From Ilyonectria destructans (taxonomy: Eukaryota > Ascomycota > Sordariomycetes > Hypocreales > Nectriaceae): a DNA stretch of 64,000 bases. Made by a program: the position numbers and the translations under genes. The notes under the pieces were generated by a model, which worked only from the letters and a program-made list of their open reading frames with translations, did no database searches and was not told where the DNA came from. The stretch lies in the NCBI GenBank assembly GCA_020740775.1, contig JAHEWK010000001.1, positions 3,596,001 to 3,660,000 of the forward strand. Direction: 5' to 3'. Shown here piece by piece: positions 35,997-47,171 of this stretch; position 1 is the first letter of the stretch; each line of letters starts with the position of its first letter.

Positions 35997-36248
35997 ATGA
36001 AGCCTGAGGTGATGAAATTTTCTATGACTCAAAGAACCCTCACCCTCTTGGCCAACCGTGAGAGCTGCTGCAGACGTCTCCATATCGCCGTTTCTTACCA
36101 GACGAGAATCCAGGAATACTCAGCCTGGCTTTTTACCTGCAGAAAACACCTAGCGGCGTCGCCCTTTGCGCTGGCTCTTCGACCGGCCCTGCCACCACTT
36201 ACATCGGCCCTGGTCCGAAGCTTGACGACGTCTCACCCCCTGCCCGCC

Positions 36249-37562
36249 ATGGAGACGCGGGTTGTGAAGGTCCCCAACAAGGGCCCCCTCGGCCATTTCC
36301 AGCCTGGAGAAGGTCTGGGGAAGCTGGAACGCTGGGAAATTCAGACCGAGCAGAAGGACGCCCTTAAGGTGCTTGAGGATGCGGCGCACGAACTCAAGAC
36401 TAAGGATATCCCCGTCGCCTTTCCGACCGAGACCGTCTATGGCCTTGGTGCGGACGCCACACGCACTGGCTCTGTCAAGGGTATCTACTCCGCCAAGGGA
36501 CGGCCCTCAGATAACCCTCTCATCATACATGTGTGCGACTTGCACATGTTGCGGCAGTACCTGGGTCCCGCCGGCCAAGGGGAGGGAGACCAAGACCCCA
36601 TACCAAGCAGATATAAGTCACTTATAGAGCGCTTCTGGCCGGGGCCTCTGACTATTCTGATGCCGAACCCAGTGCCGTCGAAGCTCGCCCCAGAGGTGAC
36701 GGCTGGACTCAAGACCTTTGGCGTCCGAATGCCCTCATCGCCCCTCGCACTCACCCTCATCAAGCTGGCCGGCGTCCCAGTAGCGGCCCCGTCCGCAAAT
36801 GCTTCCACCAAGCCATCACCAACGACGGCACAGCACGTATTAGATGACCTGAATGGGAGGATCGAGATGATCCTAGACGGGGGGCAGTGCGACGTCGGGG
36901 TGGAGAGCACGGTAGTTGATGGGCTTTGCGACCCGCCGGTCATCCTCCGTCCCGGGGGTATCGGCTTGGATGAGTTGAGAACCTGTCCTGGCTGGGAGAA
37001 CGCGATCAAGGCGTACAAGGATCAGAGCGAGGAGGGCAAGGCAGCCCCCCGAGCACCCGGGATGAAGTATAAGCACTATAGTCCCAAGGCAAGAGTGGTG
37101 CTCTACGAATCAAGTTACGAAAAAGGAGTTTCAGGGGTAATCCTGTCCGACATTGAGTCGGCAAATGGCACCGTCAACGGGACGGTTACGAATGGAGACC
37201 GAGGGACAAGAAAAATCGGCGTGATCCGCACTCGACGATGGAAGTCAGGGGCTGGGCTACGATGCGCCAACCTCAAGGCATCCCCAAACGACACACAAGG
37301 GGGCGCAAAGCAAGACGGGACGCCATACCAAGTCTATGAAGGCGAACTCATGAATGAAAGCGGACACTTAATTGGCCAAGTCTTGGATATTGATCTCGGT
37401 AAAGACACCGAGGGGATTGCCCGGGGCCTCTTCTCGGCCCTGAGGGAGTTTGATCGGCGCGGGGCGGACACCATCTTCGTGGACGGCATAGAGGATAGAA
37501 TCGACATCGCCGCGGCGGTCATGAACCGCCTCCGCAAGGCGGCCTCAGACATTAGAGCATGA
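36249..37562 (+). CDS. SUA5: Threonylcarbamoyl-AMP synthase Sua5
   Basis: From the ATG at 36249 the protein has 437 residues and no intron. The YrdC-type domain shows DIPVAFPTETVYGLGADA and the nucleotide-binding KGRPSDNPLIIH. It is followed by FWPGPLTILM, a PVAAPSANASTKPSPT block and VESTVVDG, then the linker PRAPGMKYKHYSPKARV into the C-terminal Sua5 domain. The enzyme makes threonylcarbamoyl-AMP from threonine, bicarbonate and ATP for the t6A37 tRNA modification. The same frame is open upstream with in-frame ATGs at 35997, 36012 and 36024. That adds up to 84 residues rich in Arg, Ser and Leu, resembling a mitochondrial presequence. I list the shorter form because conserved sequence starts soon after METRVVKV. 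Confidence 0.92.
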   Translation: METRVVKVPNKGPLGHFQPGEGLGKLERWEIQTEQKDALKVLEDAAHELKTKDIPVAFPTETVYGLGADATRTGSVKGIYSAKGRPSDNPLIIHVCDLHMLRQYLGPAGQGEGDQDPIPSRYKSLIERFWPGPLTILMPNPVPSKLAPEVTAGLKTFGVRMPSSPLALTLIKLAGVPVAAPSANASTKPSPTTAQHVLDDLNGRIEMILDGGQCDVGVESTVVDGLCDPPVILRPGGIGLDELRTCPGWENAIKAYKDQSEEGKAAPRAPGMKYKHYSPKARVVLYESSYEKGVSGVILSDIESANGTVNGTVTNGDRGTRKIGVIRTRRWKSGAGLRCANLKASPNDTQGGAKQDGTPYQVYEGELMNESGHLIGQVLDIDLGKDTEGIARGLFSALREFDRRGADTIFVDGIEDRIDIAAAVMNRLRKAASDIRA

Positions 37563-37700
37563 ATGATCAATTAGACACCCTCCCTGCACCCTGTATAAGC
37601 CCGCCCCATCCCTTGCCAAATCCGACAGCGTGACTTTTTTGCATGCGGCGCTAGAATAACGTAAAAACTCCAAATGCCAGACAAGCGCTCCTTTCTAACC

Positions 37701-38430
37701 TCACAGTCCTTGTCGGAGCCAGTCCGCCAGCTTCGACTTTCCGAGTTGCGCCAGGTTGTTGACTCCCTGTTCGCTGAGGTCGATGCGACCGACGGGGACG
37801 TCCTGGGTGGGGGCTCGGCTGACACGTTGGACGATGATGGTGGGGTCGGTCTCGAGGATGATGCCGTCGTCGACGATCTCGTCGATAGCGAGTGACACGA
37901 GGTCGTAGTTCTCGACGATGGTACGCTTGTCCACGGATTGCCTATTGTCGCACGGAGGTTAATACCACGATAGCACCGACCTGTGGCTTAGAACAAGGGG
38001 GAAACTGACTTGAAGAGGAGGTGGAGCGAGTCTCGCAGCGCAAGGATGGTGTTGTAGAGCAGGATCTCGTTCTCGTCGACACTGCCCACAACGTACATCA
38101 TGACGTCCGACTCCATCTTGTACAGCACGATTCTGTTGTCGTAAAGGATGATGTCGCCGGTCTGCTTGGCCGTCTTCTCAAGGAGGCCCTTCTCGAAAGC
38201 CTTCTGGGACTTGACATCGGAGTAGGGGTTGGCGGATGCGCTCGCGGAAGCTGGGAGGCGGTGGTCAGCGGCGTTGCGCCGAAGGGGCCAGATGGGCTTC
38301 AGGAGCTGCGGTACCTACCATTGGGCGCCGTGTGAGGCGGCGAGAAGTACTTTGCGAATATCCGGGCGCCATCCTCGGTGCCGAGAACGAGGATGGCCTG
38401 GACGGAGAACAGGGTCATTCCGGGAGACAT
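37701..38430 (-). CDS. RET3: Coatomer subunit zeta (COPI)
   Basis: Exons are 38430-38319, 38250-38010 and 37941-37701, giving 197 residues, the normal size. Longin-like features are present: LFSVQAILVLGTEDGARIFAKY at the N-terminus, YDNRIVLYKMESDVMMYVVG, and EIVDDGIILETDP near the C-terminus. Zeta pairs with gamma-COP in the cargo-binding subcomplex of COPI coats that move Golgi-to-ER traffic. The introns use GTAGGT and GTCAGT donors. It converges with SUA5 (138 bp) and diverges from MCM4 (366 bp between starts). Confidence 0.95.
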
Positions 38431-38796
38431 GGCGGCGGTTGTTTGTGCGAAAGCCCACGTTGACACTTGGCGGTACGGTACCTAGACGATATGAGACCCC
38501 TCCAGACCGACCTCCAGATGCTAGATGCCACACCTCCGATTGAGCGCTGCCGGCACAACGTTTGGCCGTGGAACCGGAGGGTGGGTTGCTGGGCTGGCGC
38601 TTCGCGTGCGCACGGACCAACCTCTTTAATTAGGGGTTCGCGTGCCTGAACCACTTTACGCGTTCAGGCGGAAAGAACGCGAAACCCTCCCTGTCGTTGG
38701 TGCGTCCCCTCCCCCTCGATTTCTCCATCTTGCCAACAAACCCACAGTTTCCACGAAATCTTCCCTTGAACGCCCGCCCAACGACACGACACCACA
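38431..38796. promoter_or_regulatory. Divergent promoter RET3 / MCM4 with cell-cycle boxes
   Basis: Only 366 bp separate the two start codons. The MCM4 half carries an ACGCGT (38658-38663) and a CGCGAAA (38678-38684), matching MluI cell-cycle box and Swi4-box/E2F-type consensus sites. A 7-bp inverted repeat (CCTGAAC at 38645, GTTCAGG at 38662) brackets the first box. Confidence 0.65.
38658..38684. promoter_or_regulatory. MCB (ACGCGT) and SCB-like (CGCGAAA) pair
   Basis: ACGCGT at 38658-38663 is the exact MCB consensus and CGCGAAA at 38678-38684 fits CRCGAAA. They lie 113-139 bp before the MCM4 start. In yeasts MBF/SBF use these boxes for G1/S transcription of replication genes, including MCMs; use here is inferred. 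Confidence 0.6.
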
Positions 38797-41700
38797 ATGT
38801 CGTCCCCGTCGCAACGCCGGCAGCGAGACTCGACGACCCCTCGTCGCTCTGCTCGTCAATCCGAAGCGGGAACCCCGCGCGAAAACACCAACACTAGAAC
38901 CTCGCAATTGGCCTCGAGCCCGCTCTTCTTCCAGTCCTCCCCTGCCCCTCAGGATGACGACGACCCGCAGAATGCTGCCCCTGGCGATGTGTCGTCGCCG
39001 TTGCGCCACATGACCAACAGCCAGAGCACTCCTGGCCGCAGCGACTTCCCCAGCTCGCCGCTGCGCCATATGACCGAGACGCAAAGCGACGACGATCCTC
39101 AGCGAACTCCTAGAGCCACTCCTGGAGGACTCGGTGGAGGTAAGACGGGACAGCCAATCCAGGAGATGCAAACCACTAACTAGCCTAGAATCATCACCTA
39201 TCCGCTACGAACCAAGCTCCAGTCCCGGTAGATCTCTGCGACAACAGTCGGAGCTTCGAAGTGAGACCAGTGGCCTCTTCATTGGTTCTCAAATAGGCAG
39301 CTCTGCACCCCACCGACGAGGAGATATCAACTCTGATGCAGCACGCACGCCCCGCCCCGCGCGCCGCATCATCCTCGATGATGCCGGCCGTGTAATCCGC
39401 GAGGGACCTGTCGACGGCTCCGACGCTGCATCCTTTGCCAACCGGGATCCCAACACCTCTGAGGCGGATGCGCTTGGTGGCCAAGGGCAAAGTCTTATCT
39501 GGGGTACAACAGTCTCTATCGACGACACCTTTGCAACTTTCAAGGATTTTCTCCGCAACTTCACACAAAAGTATCGCATGTACCGGGACGGCTTCTCCGA
39601 CGCCGAGGTGCAGGCGGACCCTGATGCGGAATTGAAGCCATACTGCGAGGCCCTCGAGAACATGCTTCTGCTGGGTACGTCGAGACTCTACGTTGATATT
39701 TCCGACCTGAACTTGTACCCACCTACGCGAAAGCTGTGGTATCAAATTCAAGCCTACCCCCAGGAAATTGTGCCTGTGATGGATCAATCGGTTCATGACA
39801 TGATGGTCGAGTTTGCGCGCGCAGAGACTCTGAGAAACCGAGCGTCCCAGAGCAGCGCCGGCCACCAAGCATCCCAGAACGGCACTCAGAGCTCAGAACC
39901 CGTTTTCCCCAGCTCTGATCATCCCGAAGAACCTGCTACCCCTCGACCCCAACAAGATCAGCAACAGCCTTCATTGGAGGATCAGGTCGCGTCTTCCATT
40001 TACGTTGTCCGTCCCTTTGGTCTCGACAAGACGATCAACCTAAGAGACTTGAACCCATCTGGTAAGTTGGCCGTCACCATCACTGCATTGTATTAAGCTT
40101 ACATATAATAGACATGGACCGCCTCATTTCTATCAAAGGTTTTGTGATCCGCGCCACCCCCGTCATCCCCGACATGAAGGACGCCTTCTTCCGCTGCAAT
40201 GTGTGCTATCACTCAGTCAACGTCGGCCTCGACCGCGGAAAGATCCGAGAACCTACCGAGTGCCCTCGTGAAGTTTGCGGCTCGAAGAATTCGATGCAAA
40301 TTGTCCACAACCGATGCTCTTTCGAGGATAAGCAGGTCATTAAACTACAGGAGACTCCTGATGCGGTGCCTGCGGGTCAGACACCGCACTCTGTCTCTGT
40401 TTGTGTCTATAACGAGCTGGTCGACTTCTGCAAGGCCGGTGATCGTGTCGAGTTGACGGGTATCTTCCGTGTCAGCCCTATGCGCGTGAACCCCCGTCAG
40501 CGGGCGCTCAAGAGTGTGTACAAGACGTATGTCGATGTTTTGCATATCCAAAAGGTTGACAAGAAGCGCATGGGCGCTGATCCGTCAACGTTGGGCATTG
40601 CAGGCGAACAGGAGGCCGAGGGCGGCGATAACAACATCGAAGAAACCCGGGTCATTTCCGTCGAGAATGAGGAGAAGATCCGGGAGACTGCGGCCCGAGA
40701 CGATATCTACGACCTGTTGGCTCGTTCTCTCGCCCCTTCTATCTACGAAATGGACGACGTGAAGAAGGGTATCCTTCTGCAACTGTTTGGTGGCGCCAAC
40801 AAGACGTTCCAAAAGGGAGCCAGTCCCAAGTACAGAGGCGACATCAACGTCCTCCTCTGTGGTGACCCTTCCACAGCCAAGTCCCAAATGCTTGCCTACA
40901 TCCACAAGATTGCCCCTCGCGGCGTCTACACTAGCGGCAAGGGCTCGTCCGCTGTCGGTCTCACGGCGTACGTCACTCGCGACCCCGAGACTCGGCAATT
41001 GGTACTCGAGTCTGGTGCCTTGGTCCTGTCTGATGGTGGTGTGTGCTGTATCGACGAGTTCGACAAGATGTCCGACTCCACGCGCTCTGTTCTTCACGAA
41101 GTCATGGAACAGCAGACCGTTTCTGTTGCTAAGGCCGGTATTATCACAACCCTCAACGCCCGAACCAGCATTCTCGCCTCTGCCAACCCCATTGGCAGTC
41201 GATACAACCCTGATCTCCCGGTCCCCCAAAATATCGACTTGCCCCCGACCCTCCTCTCCCGTTTCGACTTGGTCTACCTCATGCTTGATCAAGCCGATGA
41301 GAAGCACGACCGACGTCTCGCCAAGCATCTTCTCTCCCTCTACCTCGAGGACAAGCCGCAGTCCGCCCCGACCAACAATGACATACTCCCCGTCGAGTTC
41401 CTCACCATGTACATCTCGTACGCGCGCTCCAAGATCCATCCCGTCATCTCCCAGGAAGCCGCCGAGGAGCTTGTTGAGGCGTACGTTGCAATGCGCGCTC
41501 TCGGCCAGGATGTCCGCGCTGCAGACAAGCGTATCACTGCCACTACCCGTCAGCTCGAGAGCATGATTCGTCTCGCCGAGGCCCACGCCAAGATGCGCCT
41601 CTCCGAGACTGTTACTCGTGACGACGTTCGTGAGGCCAACCGCCTCATCCAGACCGCCCTCAAGACCGCCGCCACCGATTCCCAGGGTCGCATCGACATG

Positions 41701-41970
41701 AGTCTTCTTACTGAAGGAACAAGCGCCCTTGAGCGCAAGCGCCGCGACGAGCTGAAGGAGGCTTTGTTGCGCCTTCTTGACGAGATGACGGCCGGTGGCA
41801 ACACAGTTCGATGGGGTGACGTGGCCCGCCGGCTGAGTGAGGGCGCCAGCGTGCCCGTGGAGTCGTCCGAGTTTAATGAGGTTATGAGAGCGCTCGAAGC
41901 TGAGAATGCCATCATGATCAGCGGCGACGGCGCGAGGAGGAGCATCCGGAGAGTGACGGCAATTGTTTAA
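38797..41970 (+). CDS. MCM4: Replicative helicase subunit Mcm4
   Basis: Exons are 38797-39139, 39189-40061 and 40112-41970, giving 1024 residues. The first 200 residues are disordered with many SP/TP sites, including two near-identical SSPLRHMT blocks at residues 66 and 86. A C4 zinc finger follows (FRCNVCYH ... CPREVC). The AAA+ core has Walker A GDPSTAKSQ (Lys662), Walker B CCIDEFDKM (Asp720, Glu721) and the arginine finger SRFD. The closing winged helix ends RSIRRVTAIV. Mcm4 is part of the MCM2-7 helicase loaded at origins. The Mcm4 assignment over other MCMs rests on the N-terminal SP/TP-rich tail, the LNPSDMDRLISIKGFVIR wording and the length. Confidence 0.95.
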
Positions 41971-42209
41971 AGAAGCTGGCTAGTGGCTGGAATGATGTGA
42001 ATGAGATAGATGAGTGGGCTGGTTTGGACGACAAGGGGTCTTGCTTACGGTACAAGGCGTTGACATTACTACGTATTGCAGAATATCTGATCATCTCAAT
42101 CTGATTAATAACGGAAGAGTTTCCGTGAACAAGTTTCTCGTTTCGCTTGCCAACTATGATAAATCCAACGTCTGCTCTACGTCTGATGGTACCGCATGCC
42201 TCTTCACAG
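41971..42209. other. Convergent 3' flanks MCM4 / cystathionine gamma-synthase
   Basis: A 239-bp gap between converging genes, A/T-richer than the coding regions; it must hold both 3' ends. Confidence 0.6.
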
Positions 42210-44007
42210 TTACTCCTCGGCTGCCAGATCCTTCTTCGCCTGAATGGCCGCGTCAAGCGCATCTCTCAGAGTGTCGACGAGGTCTTCCTCACTCTCCAGG
42301 CCCGCCGAGAGCCGGACGCCTTCCTCCTTAACCCCCAACTCGCGCATGTGGGCGGCCTCATCGGGGTTCTTGCCGAAGATTGCCATGTTGTACGCAAAGA
42401 TTAGCGTGACGTGCCCTCCGAGATGGGGGCTGGGATAGAAGCCACAGCGGTCGTAGAAGGCCACGGCGGTCTCGAGCTGGTCGAACTCGACCGTCAGGAG
42501 ACACCCGTAGCCGGGGTCGGGCAGCTCCGGCGTGCCGGGCCGCATCACGGCGTCGTACTCGGGCTTGCTGGGCAGCAGGCTCGGGTACTGGACGTTGACG
42601 ATGGGAGAGTCTGGGAGAGACTTGGCCTCGTGCAAGAAGTTGGCCATGGCTACGGCGTTGCGGTTGAGGATACGCGTGCGCTCGATGAAGGCCTGCGAAT
42701 TGGAGAGGAGGACTGCGGCGTCGCTGGCGAACAGCTCGTTGTGGTGCTTCGCCTTGAAGCGCGACGCAAGGGCTGCGTAGTGCGACGAGAGCGGATTCAG
42801 GACGACGGAGCCTCCCATGACGTCGGCCAGGCCGCTGAAGGACTTGGTCAAGGAGGTGGTTATGAGATCTCCCTGAGCAAGAACATCGACGTTGGCGAAG
42901 CCGCTGACGGTGTCGTCAATGATGAAGACGAAGCCGTACTTGTCGGACTGGATAGGAGGGACGTGTCAGTACAAAGCTCGGGTGACGAAGATGTGAGCAG
43001 GAGACAACTTACAAGGCTCTTCAGCCGGATGAGGTCAGGGGAGTCAAGAGTAGGATTCCCTGGGATCTCAATAATCGCATAGCTGACGGGTCTGCCAGCC
43101 TGCTTCTCCGTCTCGAGCCAGTTCTCAAAGCCATCGATGGCCTCCTCGTCAACCTTGCCAATGTGCTTGAACCCGTGAGGGCACTCTTCGTGGAGATGAT
43201 GGTGAGTGTTGTGGAACACGACGCCTAGAATCACAATGGTACCCGGGCGATAGTCCATCAGGAGGTTAGTGGTGTGGTAGATGGCGCCCATGCCCGTGGG
43301 ATACAGATACACGTCGCTGGGGGTACACTTTATCTTGTCCGGATCAATGGGCGAGCGATGCAGCAGCTCGCTGATCCTCTCGCGGAGGCCCTGATGAGCG
43401 ACGCTCTCGGGAGTCCACGTCGGCGCCGGGAGATTATCGTTCCCTTCAAAGGCCACCTCCTTCATGGCGTCGACTCCTCGGAGCAGCTCTTCGCTTCCGC
43501 GGACTGAGATGCCAAGACCGGGAGCGCCCCATGTGAGGATGACGCCAAAGGTATTCTGCGGCTTGTATAGCACCGCATACACGCGATGGCCGGCGAGGTC
43601 GACGATCTTGAGCGTGACATCTTCAGCCTTCATGCGGTGCGGGCCGCGACCCTCGAGGGTGACATGATTGCGGGTATACGGCCAAAGCTCCGGGTTGAGG
43701 TAGATCAAGGCGCGTTTGCCCTCGAAGCCGAGATGCTTCACGATGGCTTGGCTGAGCTACACTCCGCTATCAGCACACGAGGTAGAGACGAGGAGACCCG
43801 AACGAAGGAGACGGCAGCTCTCACCTGGGCAGCGAACTGCATGGGCAGGAAACGAGGATACAGGTGGACGACCCTGGAGAGCGGGCCAGGGTCGCCATCG
43901 CGGAATGCCTCGGCGACCTTCCACGTGGGGAGGTTGCTGATGATGCTATACGGAGTCTGCGGCGGCGGGGCGTGGCCGAACTCGGACTGAGTCTTGAGAA
44001 CAACCAT
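42210..44007 (-). CDS. Cystathionine gamma-synthase
   Basis: Exons are 44007-43825, 43756-43013 and 42947-42210, giving 554 residues. The fungal-type N-terminal extension is followed by a Cys/Met-metabolism PLP fold. Lys344 in TSLTKSFSG is the expected Schiff-base lysine, with Asp320 in FVFIIDDTVSG upstream and YLYPTGMGAIYHTTNLLMDY in the cofactor region. The enzyme joins O-acetyl- or O-succinyl-homoserine with cysteine to give cystathionine, the first step of transsulfuration to methionine (STR2 in yeast, met-7 in Neurospora). It could instead use sulfide, but the long N-terminal domain argues for the cystathionine enzyme. It converges with MCM4. Confidence 0.88.
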
Positions 44008-44726
44008 GGTGGCTCTTTCGGAGAAGTCACAGCAAGCCAACAGATGAGCGATGAATGATGCGTGATGCGATGTAACAGCACAAACCCAACTTAATCGGTA
44101 AATGACACGAAGAAGGGACAAAGTAGAGACCCGCGATGCGCAGCCAAGCGGAGAGCTGGGCAGAGCTCGAAGCCCAGAACGCGGGGTCAAGCTGAAGTCA
44201 ATCAACCTCCACGTTACATGTTAGCTGAAAGCTTCGTATGACTTCCTTTGCCTATGAGCAGTCGGTATTGAACGCCCCGTGCGCCACTTGTGCGGCGTGT
44301 CTCACTCGGCTCTTCAGCTGGAGGGCCGGCTCCGCTACACGACGGAGCTGCGAGGGCAACCGTGTAGACTCATGCAGAGTCAAGTTGAGTTGGAGGATTG
44401 AAGCCATATTAGACTCACCTTAATGGAAAAGAAGCGACGGCAGGTGTGACTTTATGCTGAATGTGTCCAGCTTCCAAACACCATAAAGCTGAGAGGGGCA
44501 CATGTAAGGGGGGGATAGATGGTGTAGCTCAGTCAACCTGCACTAGCCAATAACTAACTCCAAGCCAGCTCCAAAAAGAACACACGATACGCACATACAA
44601 GTAGCCTTGACCCTCCTCTTCCGATGCAATACCACCTTCAACTTAGTACCCTAATATGTCCACACTCGCCAATCAACTCCCCCTGGAATGATACAGATAC
44701 AGACATCTCTCTCAATTTGACGCGCT
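44008..44726. promoter_or_regulatory. Cystathionine gamma-synthase promoter and VTC4 3' flank
   Basis: A 719-bp gap between two minus-strand genes. I searched for perfect Gcn4-type TGACTCA sites and found none; one near match (AGACTCA) occurs near 44366. No gene is supported. Confidence 0.5.
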
Positions 44727-47171
44727 TCACCAAATCTGCCGCTCTCGGCCCTCGTACGCAAAGTTGAGCGCAACCGCCACAAACAGTGATACGCAGAGAA
44801 CACTCGGACCCCAGCGGTCGTAGAACTTGACAACCCTGCGCGTCCGGATAGCGTTGCTTCGGTACAGATATGTGCCAACCGAGTAACACAAACTCATAAT
44901 AGCCAGAAGCGTGAAGACACCCGAAATCCAGAAGGAAGTGGGGGTTGGGTGGGTGCCGAAGTTGAGCAGAGTAACGGCAATGGTGCCAATATAGATGGAA
45001 TACTCGAGCTGTATCAAAACCGGTCAGTTAATCTATGCCATGCATGTCATCAATGTAGTTTCACTTACCCATCCAAGGAAAGTTCTCTCAGCCGCAAAGT
45101 ACACCTTGGGCTCTACGCGGACAGGCACGTAAATCTTCTTGCCCTTGGGAGCGCGGAACTTCTTGTTCTGGATCTCGTCCATGCCGAACAGAGCCTGGAG
45201 CCGATCGCTTCGGGGCACCGCGGTGCTACGCGGTGTCGGGATCGCGTGCTGAAGGATGTTGACGGTTCCACGACCAAAGGCACGACCCTTGGTTGAGATG
45301 AGAGTCGAGTAGTAGTGCCATCCGCCAATTCTCTTAGCTTGCTCCAGCTCGTAGTTCTCGTCGTAGTCGTCATCTGAGTCGTAGATCGGGAAGTCATCAT
45401 TGTCCCCGGTCGCATCGCCAATCTGGCCCTCAACATCCGAGGGAAGACCCCGACGGCGACTGGCCCCCTGAGCGCTCGACTCCCCGTTTCCACTGCCGTT
45501 GCCGGGATAACGGCTTGTGGGTCTTAGGTCCTCGTCATCAGAGTCCAAATCGTCCTCGTCATCTGAGGTGGTGGTTGTCCCCGACATGCCAGGACGACGG
45601 ATACCAAAGTCATGGCTAGCAGGCTTGCGAATATCTACATCCATCTGTGGCATCCAGAAAGGCAGCAGGTCAATGCGGTCGGGAAACAAGGTTGCGGTGC
45701 CGTGGATGAACTTGGAGAACTTGGGAACAGCCTCGACAAGGTGGGAAGAGATGAGCTGGCGAACCCACTCTGGGGGTTCCTGGCCCATCTGGGTCTGGAG
45801 CTTGACCTCGAGGACAGCGTAAGGGAATCGCTCAACATCTTCGGGAGGGAGTTGGGAGAAGGGAAAGTCGACACCAATATCCATGCGTCTCCAGTTGTCT
45901 CCGGAGCGAGAGCGGCCATCGAGGTTGTCCTCTCGAACCATGGTGAGCTCAGTATCCAGCGAAATACGGACTCGGGCGTCGGCGGGCAGCTGGAAAGCTG
46001 TACGGTTGTAGAAGGATCGGCACACTGGCTCGTATCCCTTCTTAAGGATGGAGTACTGAACCTCAGATGCCAATCGCTCGTCCTCGGCAATGGCCTTTTC
46101 GGATTTCTTGCCCTCCTTGCGCGCCTTCTCGAAAATGGCTGCGGGGAGAAGCTCTCCCTTCATATACGAGTTGACGTTCTTCTCCTTGATGGAGAAACGA
46201 GCCTTGACGGACTTTTCACCAGTCCAATCTTCTCGATGGGTCTTGCGCTCGACGAAAATAGTCTCGGTCTGCATTCCTCCGTACCATCGAAGTCGGATAG
46301 CCTCAGCGCCCTCGGTCTTCTTCAATCGGCCCTCGTACAAGTCCCAGGTGTCGGGGTTATCGTAGTAGATGGAGGTAATGGCCGAGTCCTGTTGCTCAAA
46401 CTCCTTGCTGGGGTTGAAAACAAGGACAGGCAGATGCTTGAGGATAATGAGCTTCAGCTCGGTGACATTGTCTGGATGCACCCAGTACTTTGTCGTCTGT
46501 CGAATAAAGCTGGCTTGGCCACCACCGGCAGCACTGTCGCCCTTGACAGGGTTACCCCGAGTACGGACGAGATCGTAGAGCTTCGACAGCTTGATGACCG
46601 ACGCGTCGTAGTTCTCCTTGTAGAAAGGCTTTGCCTTGAGTCGCGTATCGAAAACGGGTTTGAGGTGCCATCTGGTCAATTTCTAGGAGATTCGTTAGGG
46701 ATGGACGGGGATTGGGCTCTCGTTCAATGGACTCACGTCGTGCTTCTTGATGATCTTATAAAAGCCGGTGTAGTTGAGCTGGACAAACTTGGCGAGATCG
46801 TGGACGTCGGCGATGATGTCGCTCAGGTCCTCCTCGAGGAGCATGAACTCCTCTTCGGAAGGGCCGTTCTCGCCGAGGCCGCGCTCGTTAAGGCGGTTGA
46901 CGACCTCCTTCACCTCGCGCTCGCTGACGGCGATGCGGCGGGAAATCTCCATGGCCTTGACCTGCTGCTTGGTGTGGACCTTCTCGAGCTCAATCTCGAG
47001 CTTGGCGACGAAGCGCGACTCGTCGTCCTCGCACCATTCGGGGCCACCGATGCCACCGGGCTTGGGGGAGCCGGTGGCGTTCTTGATCTCGTCCTTCAGG
47101 CCATCATAGTCGATGTAGTACCATTGGTACTCGTGGATGACGCTGGAACGGAGCTGCTCGCCGAACTTCAT
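44727..47171 (-). CDS. VTC4: Vacuolar transporter chaperone 4, polyphosphate polymerase
   Basis: Exons are 47171-46737, 46682-45069 and 45008-44727, giving 776 residues. The SPX domain covers about 1-150 ([19 protein letters not shown] ... [13 protein letters not shown]), sensing inositol pyrophosphates. The tunnel domain shows [20 protein letters not shown] (Arg275, Arg277) and [17 protein letters not shown], the catalytic residues that mark Vtc4 rather than Vtc2/3. An acidic Ser-rich linker leads to three C-terminal membrane segments ([52 protein letters not shown]). The complex polymerises ATP gamma-phosphate into vacuolar polyphosphate. An in-frame ATG at 47267 would add 32 residues; I use 47171 because SPX proteins begin at MKFG. 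Confidence 0.96.

Noticed and set aside
40585..41586. 333-codon minus-strand open frame
   Set aside because: Antisense shadow of the MCM4 ATPase core; codon bias of MCM4 leaves the opposite strand open.
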